From positions 8,866,001 to 8,930,000 of the forward strand of contig CP075493.1 of assembly GCA_021613535.1 (NCBI GenBank): a stretch of DNA of 64,000 bases. The letters are read 5' to 3'. This DNA is from Adineta vaga (Eukaryota; Rotifera). The notes beneath the pieces are model-generated. The model was not told the DNA's origin and did not search any database. It saw only the letters and a list, made by a program, of their open reading frames with translations. The position numbers and the translations under genes were made by a program. This document shows positions 59,715 to 64,000 of this stretch, one piece after another; the first letter of the stretch is position 1, and each line of letters starts with the position of its first letter.

Positions 59715-61137
59715 CTACTCACCACCAGAACCCTTTTTTGGACCTCGTTGTTGCTGCTGTGGATGTTGATTTGATCCTTGTTGATTGTTATTCGTAGATG
59801 GATTTTTTTTCTGTTGTTGCTGTTGTTGTCCACCGGCATGAAAATTATGTTTCGGTCCAGAACCTTTCTGTTGATAATCATTTGGATGTGGAGCAAAAGA
59901 TGACGGAGACTGTGGATATCTATAGTGTTGTTGTGGTTGTTGCTGTTGCTGTTGCTGTTGACGTTGTTGTTGTGATCTTCGATCGACAAAATATCCACCA
60001 GCATTGTTTTGTTGATTTTGGTAAGTTGGATTCATATGATGACGAACATTTTGATTAGTTGGAAAACGTTGATTATTATAGATTTGTGATGAATTCTGTT
60101 GAAATGATGGCCGATTTGAAGGACGTCGATTATCATTATTCGGACGTTGTGAACGATATTGTTGTCCATTATTTGATCGAACAGACATTTGTTGCGAACT
60201 AGTCCGAATGCATTCTTTAGGCAACAGGATTATTAGACGTGTCAAACGTTCATAGAGAGAGCGATCAAGTAGGCAGGTTGAAACACGTTTTGTGACTTTT
60301 GTTTTAGTTCCATTCGTTTTTGAGCAGAACAATTGTCCCAATGGACTTGATTGATCTTTCCACATACAATCCTCGTCATTATGTAAAGATAATAAATTTG
60401 GGAAAAGTATCGATTCAATTTGAGGTTTGGTACTAAGAGGTTCATTTGTTACTGTAGAAAACATTAGTTTTGAAAGAATATTTGTCATTGGTGCAGATGA
60501 TATAGAAGTTTTAATAATATTGTCAAGTGTTGGATCAGGTTCGTTTGATTCACTACGAATTTTCTCCTTTTCATTTGATGAAGGTGGTGATGGATCATTT
60601 CGAAGGTATTCATTGGCAAGATCATCGAGTGAAAAATTACCATCATCATCATGATTCTTAGGTGGTGTAGATGGAAGAAGAGGTGTTGTTGTTGTTGTTG
60701 TTTCTTTAACTTCATTTGGTGAAGAATCTAAACGAATAAATAGGAAGGTTCTCAATGGTTATAATTCATCTGATTCCAAACTTATACATTTGTTTCTTTT
60801 ACTTGTTCTTACCGGTAGTTATTCTTAAACCAATTTCTTCATCATTACTTTGATTTTCATCATTGAATAAATCTTGTCCAATTGTAAAGAGATTATTAAG
60901 AAAATCTTGTTTATCACTGGGTGATACTGGTGACGACAGAAGTGTAAATTCCGCAATTTTAACTAATAAATCTGTTTGTTTTGATCGATTTTCTATAAAT
61001 TGTGGTTCATGTTGACATTTATCAATTACTTTTTCTAATAAGTCGATTAACTGTACACGTTTTGTTGCTATTTTATCTCCAGAAAAACCAGGTGGTGGTA
61101 GTGATGAAGATTCATTATCACGAGAATATGCAGACAT
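59715..61137 (-). CDS. Gln/Asn-rich, largely disordered protein of unknown function
   Basis: Two exons, 60813-61137 and 59715-60727, give 445 aa. The first 100 residues contain PPPGFSGDK and a helical stretch (KRVQLIDLLEKVIDKCQHEP, then TDLLVKIAEFTLLSS). The middle has short conserved-looking islands (NFSLDDLANEYLRND, SSPLGQLFCSK, LYERLTRLIILLPKEC) separated by Ser/Pro/Asp linkers. The last 170 residues are Gln/Asn/Pro/Arg-rich with a polyGln run (coded at about 59935-59965), ending GPKKGSGGE. No signal peptide, membrane span or enzyme motif. The look is that of an mRNA-metabolism or condensate protein. The SLxDL-type island recalls short Ski7/HBS1-like adaptors, which I cannot confirm. A GTGAGT donor-like site overlaps the stop, so another 3' exon is not excluded. 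Confidence 0.7.
59935..59965 (-). repeat. PolyGln-coding repeat
   Basis: CAA/CAG-type units on the coding strand encode nine or more Gln in the Gln-rich protein's tail. Confidence 0.85.
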
Positions 61138-62038
61138 GATATTTTCACTTTGTTTTTGTATTTTCGTTAAAATCTACTCTTTTGTAAATAGAATTTACCA
61201 GAATAGAAAAAAATCCCTGTTTTTTTTCTTCACTCGTCATATGAGTCATCTTGTCAATATCCTCTTTATATATTTACATATGTATGCTGATGTCGCTAGT
61301 GAATTCTTCATAGGGACAAAATAAAGTTACCTATGGAATGAATAAGACAATAGAATGTGTTGTCATCTACACATATGAGTAGGTGGTCACTGGTCGACGG
61401 TATATATGAAGAATAATTAGTTAAAATCATGATAAGGCAGAAAAAAAGTATTTATTTCAACAAAACCATATTTGTAGTCGCTGAGAATATCATATTGTGA
61501 GTAAAATGGACAAATTCGTGTATCTCGATCAGCTAATGCGATGTATAGATACAGTATCTAGCTTGATGTAATGATCTACTGTATAAAGTACTATCATTCC
61601 AACTAAAATATGCTTATATTTGTAACATCCATAATGACCAACATCATACACATATCATACTTTACATAAATTTTTAACTTTTCAATCCAGATAAATAACA
61701 GGGTTAAAGAAATTCATTTTAACTTATCAAAGATTAGATGATCGATAAAAAGACTATAATATGAGCAGTATTGTGACGTTTCTATCACTTGTTCAAGTAG
61801 ATTAATGATAGATACAATCCAGCAAAAGAATAAGTTGTACAATTTATCACAAGTTAAAGGAACATACGTACATTGGCGACCTCTGTTCTATCAATAGAAA
61901 CATTTCAAACAAAAAATGATGAATGGTTGATGTGAAACACCATCTTCTTCTTATTATATTTATTATATATATATATCGTCTTGACTCATAAGAACGGAAA
62001 ATTATTTCTTTTATTACAACACAAGCAAACAAATCAAT
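61138..62038. other. Divergent intergenic region
   Basis: About 900 nt between the start of the Gln-rich gene (-) and RTF2 (+). Contains a TATAT run at about 61965-61976, within about 75 nt of the RTF2 ATG. No exon seen. Confidence 0.5.
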
Positions 62039-63027
62039 ATGGGAGGCGATGGTGGATCAATACCAAAACGAATTGAACTCGTGCAACAAAAGAAGAAACC
62101 TGAAACAAAAGATCGAGATGCTGCTAATATGGCTAAATGGCGTCATTGTACATTAAAACATGGTCCACTTAAACAACCTATTGTTGTTGATTGTAATGGT
62201 CTGCTGTATAATAAAGATGCCATCTTAGAATATTTACTTGATCGTCAAAGCTTTGAACATGGACCATCCTATATTAAGAAATTAAAAGATGTGAAAGAAT
62301 TAAAATTGACTGAGAATTCATCGTTTAAATCTAATCATAATGAATTTGGAAATGAATATTTAGATGTTTATACATCTCCATTTATTTGTCCAATAACATT
62401 TGTCGAAATGAATGGTAAATATAAATTTTGTGCGATATGGACATGTGGCTGTGTTCTATCGGATCGTGCACTTCGATCAGTTAATAAATCGACAAATGGT
62501 GAAGAAAAACTTGTTTGTCCACGTTGTGACAAAGAATATTCATCCAGTGATGATGTAATTATACTCAATCCTGAAGATGAAGATATAGTTTTCATGGACC
62601 AACGACGAGAACGATTAAATGCAAATCAGAAAAAGAATGGATCCACAAAACGAAAATTAATAGAAGCAGACGAACAATCCAATGAAAAGAAGAGCAAAGT
62701 TGGTGAGTAATCTTTTTATGACAATTAAATCTAATCAACAAATGATAATAATCAAATTAGAAAAATAACCCTTTTTTTTTCTTCTTTATTTTAGAATCAA
62801 CAAAGAGTACTAATGGTGCATCAGCATCTTCATCTTCATCGACAATTCCAAAAGCTACTACGTCAAAAATAGCTTCTGGATCAAAAGTAACAAATACTAA
62901 ATCGACCATTCAACAAGATCCAACTAAATCAGATCTCTATAAATCCTTATTTACAACTAGTGATGCTGCGAAAAAGAAAGAAAAGAATAAAGCACATTGG
63001 GTAACTTATAATCCACTTTATTATTAA
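62039..63027 (+). CDS. RTF2: Replication termination factor 2
   Basis: Two exons, 62039-62702 and 62795-63027, give 298 aa, the normal length. The N-terminus MGGDGGSIPKRIELVQQKKK and WRHCTLKHGPLKQPIVVDCN are diagnostic. A C2HC2-type RING-like region follows (FICPITFVEMNGKYKFCAIW, CGCVLSDRAL, LVCPRCDKEY), then a Lys/Ser-rich linker and the conserved end SDLYKSLFTT and AHWVTYNPLYY. In other eukaryotes RTF2 sits at stalled replication forks and is removed by DDI1/2; it also affects splicing. AATAAA copies follow within about 30 nt of the stop. TEAD starts about 150 nt downstream on the same strand. Confidence 0.95.
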
Positions 63028-63044
63028 TTAAGTTTGATTGTAAA

Positions 63045-63056
63045 AATAAAAATAAA
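63045..63056 (+). terminator. Poly(A) signal of RTF2
   Basis: Two adjacent AATAAA hexamers 18-29 nt after the RTF2 stop codon. Confidence 0.6.
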
Positions 63057-63175
63057 CTTACTTGTTGGTTTTGTGTTGTATCGAATAAACTTACGTTGTA
63101 TCAAACTTTACGAATCTTGTTTTCTTTAGTTATTCTAGATATGTATGAATTCTATTGAATAAGTAAATCCAATCC

Positions 63176-64000
63176 ATGGAAACAAACAATGTAGATAATC
63201 ATTCTCCATTATCCACAAGTAATGGAATAGGTGATGAAGCTGAAGGTATTTGGAGTGCTGATATTGAACAAAGTTTTATGGAAGCATTAGCTATCTATCC
63301 TCCATGTGGACGACGTAAGATCATTTTAACGGAAGAAGGAAAAATGTATGGACGGAATGAATTAGTTGCACGTTATATTAAAATTCGTACAGGTAAAATA
63401 CGAACACGTAAACAAGTTTCCTCACATTTACAAGTACTTGCTAAACGTCGTTCGAAAGAAATTCAATTATTACGTAATGATAAAGCTGCACAACAAATCA
63501 TTCTCGAGCGATTAAAACAATATACATCGGCTGAAATTGTTTCGTTAAATAGTGAACAAATCAATACTGATAATGATTCATATTCTGATGATAATGAAGA
63601 AATTAAGAAACAAAAAAAACCTAGTCCTGTTAAGAATCTCCTTCAACCAATGTCAATGGATGAACATTCAATAAAAGTTATACCAACATTACCAAACAAT
63701 TTAGATCATATAAAAGCGAACGAAGATTTACCTTTAAAAACACCGGTTTTGAAAAAACATACGGTTAAAAAAGAAATACCTATAAATAAAATAAATGTGC
63801 CCATACCACCGATGACAAATAATTCTATGCCGCTTTATTTACAAAGTAAAGACATCTCTTATTATAGTATATCGTTTTTTTTTCAATTTTGTTTTCTTAT
63901 ATATAGCTTCTTCTACCGTTTATACTCATGGTACAGGTCGATCTCGATGTTCATCAAATGCATCATCATCATCACCGCTGTCTTCCGGTTCGACAGGTTC
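63176..64000 (+). CDS. TEAD: TEAD/Scalloped transcription factor (3' truncated by window)
   Basis: Exon 1 is 63176-63845 and exon 2 runs from 63907 off the window end; both join in phase 1 (PLYLQ then [11 protein letters not shown]). After a short acidic N-terminus comes a complete TEA DNA-binding domain: [75 protein letters not shown]. The recognition helix SSHLQVLA is intact. TEAD proteins bind CATTCC-type M-CAT sites and recruit Yorkie/YAP in Hippo signalling. The YAP-binding domain would lie beyond the window. The linker is Lys/Ser/Pro-rich. Confidence 0.95.
   Translation, partial: METNNVDNHSPLSTSNGIGDEAEGIWSADIEQSFMEALAIYPPCGRRKIILTEEGKMYGRNELVARYIKIRTGKIRTRKQVSSHLQVLAKRRSKEIQLLRNDKAAQQIILERLKQYTSAEIVSLNSEQINTDNDSYSDDNEEIKKQKKPSPVKNLLQPMSMDEHSIKVIPTLPNNLDHIKANEDLPLKTPVLKKHTVKKEIPINKINVPIPPMTNNSMPLYLQSKDISYYSISFFFQFCFLIYSFFYRLYSWYRSISMFIKCIIIITAVFRFDRF

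Noticed and set aside
59798-60654. Plus-strand frames opposite the Gln-rich gene
   Set aside because: Shadows of the minus-strand coding exon; Val-rich stretches are the reverse complement of CAA/CAG repeats.
1-64000. Transposons, CRISPR arrays, tRNA or rRNA genes
   Set aside because: Looked for terminal repeats, transposase motifs, regular repeat-spacer units and tRNA B-box-like sequence; found only simple microsatellites. A covariance-model search could still find an RNA gene I missed.

Overview
The window is animal genomic DNA. Genes carry many short introns (mostly about 45-70 nt, GTAAG...TAG, behind pyrimidine tracts), intergenic DNA is visibly AT-rich with GA/CT and TA tracts, and the proteins are metazoan: a LAR-type receptor phosphatase, an NPY/NPF-type receptor, an SLC4 transporter, CPEB and TEAD. 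Compact genes, AT-richness and one bacterial-type aminotransferase fit a spiralian such as a bdelloid rotifer; that placement is inference.

Layout. 0.4-2.2 kb (+): Ig/FN3 exons, probably the 5' part of a LAR-type receptor. 3.3-13.3 kb (+): FN3 repeats, one membrane span and tandem phosphatase domains. 14.0-14.35 kb (-): small unknown protein. 15.5-17.0 kb (-): NPY/NPF-like GPCR. 19.2-24.35 kb (-): SLC4 Na/bicarbonate transporter, with a possible second first exon at 25.7 kb. 27.1-28.8 kb (+): DegT/DnrJ/EryC1/StrS aminotransferase. 29.5-35.8 kb (-): acetoacetyl-CoA synthetase, with a small secreted-peptide gene nested in one intron on the other strand. 35.9-36.6 kb (-): TMEM35/NACHO. 36.7-39.1 kb (-): Artemis nuclease. 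39.5-42.5 kb (-): TMEM8/PGAP6. 42.9-46.6 kb (-): OSBP. 48.3-51.2 kb (-): arsenite-methyltransferase-like protein. 52.7-54.0 kb (+): Misato. 55.7-58.1 kb (+): CPEB. 59.4 kb (+): TOMM7. 59.7-61.1 kb (-): Gln/Asn-rich unknown. 62.0-63.0 kb (+): RTF2. 63.2 kb to the end (+): TEAD, cut by the window edge.

Exon models were built by hand from splice signals and family similarity. For the receptor phosphatase (1,382 aa), GPCR (412), synthetase (659), TMEM35 (190), Artemis (623), TMEM8 (734), OSBP (917), AS3MT-like (394), CPEB (597) and RTF2 (298) the exon lengths add to whole open frames. The SLC4 model does not close in frame near its C-tail. Exon edges may be off by one or two bases.

These are mostly independent housekeeping and signalling genes, not one pathway. 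The notable points are an apparent AT-AC intron in the synthetase gene, a neuropeptide-F-like precursor lacking the amidation motif and lying about 15 kb from an NPF/NPY-type receptor gene, an arsenite-methyltransferase homologue without two metal-binding cysteines, a LAR gene that is either split or has an internal start, and a possibly horizontally acquired aminotransferase.
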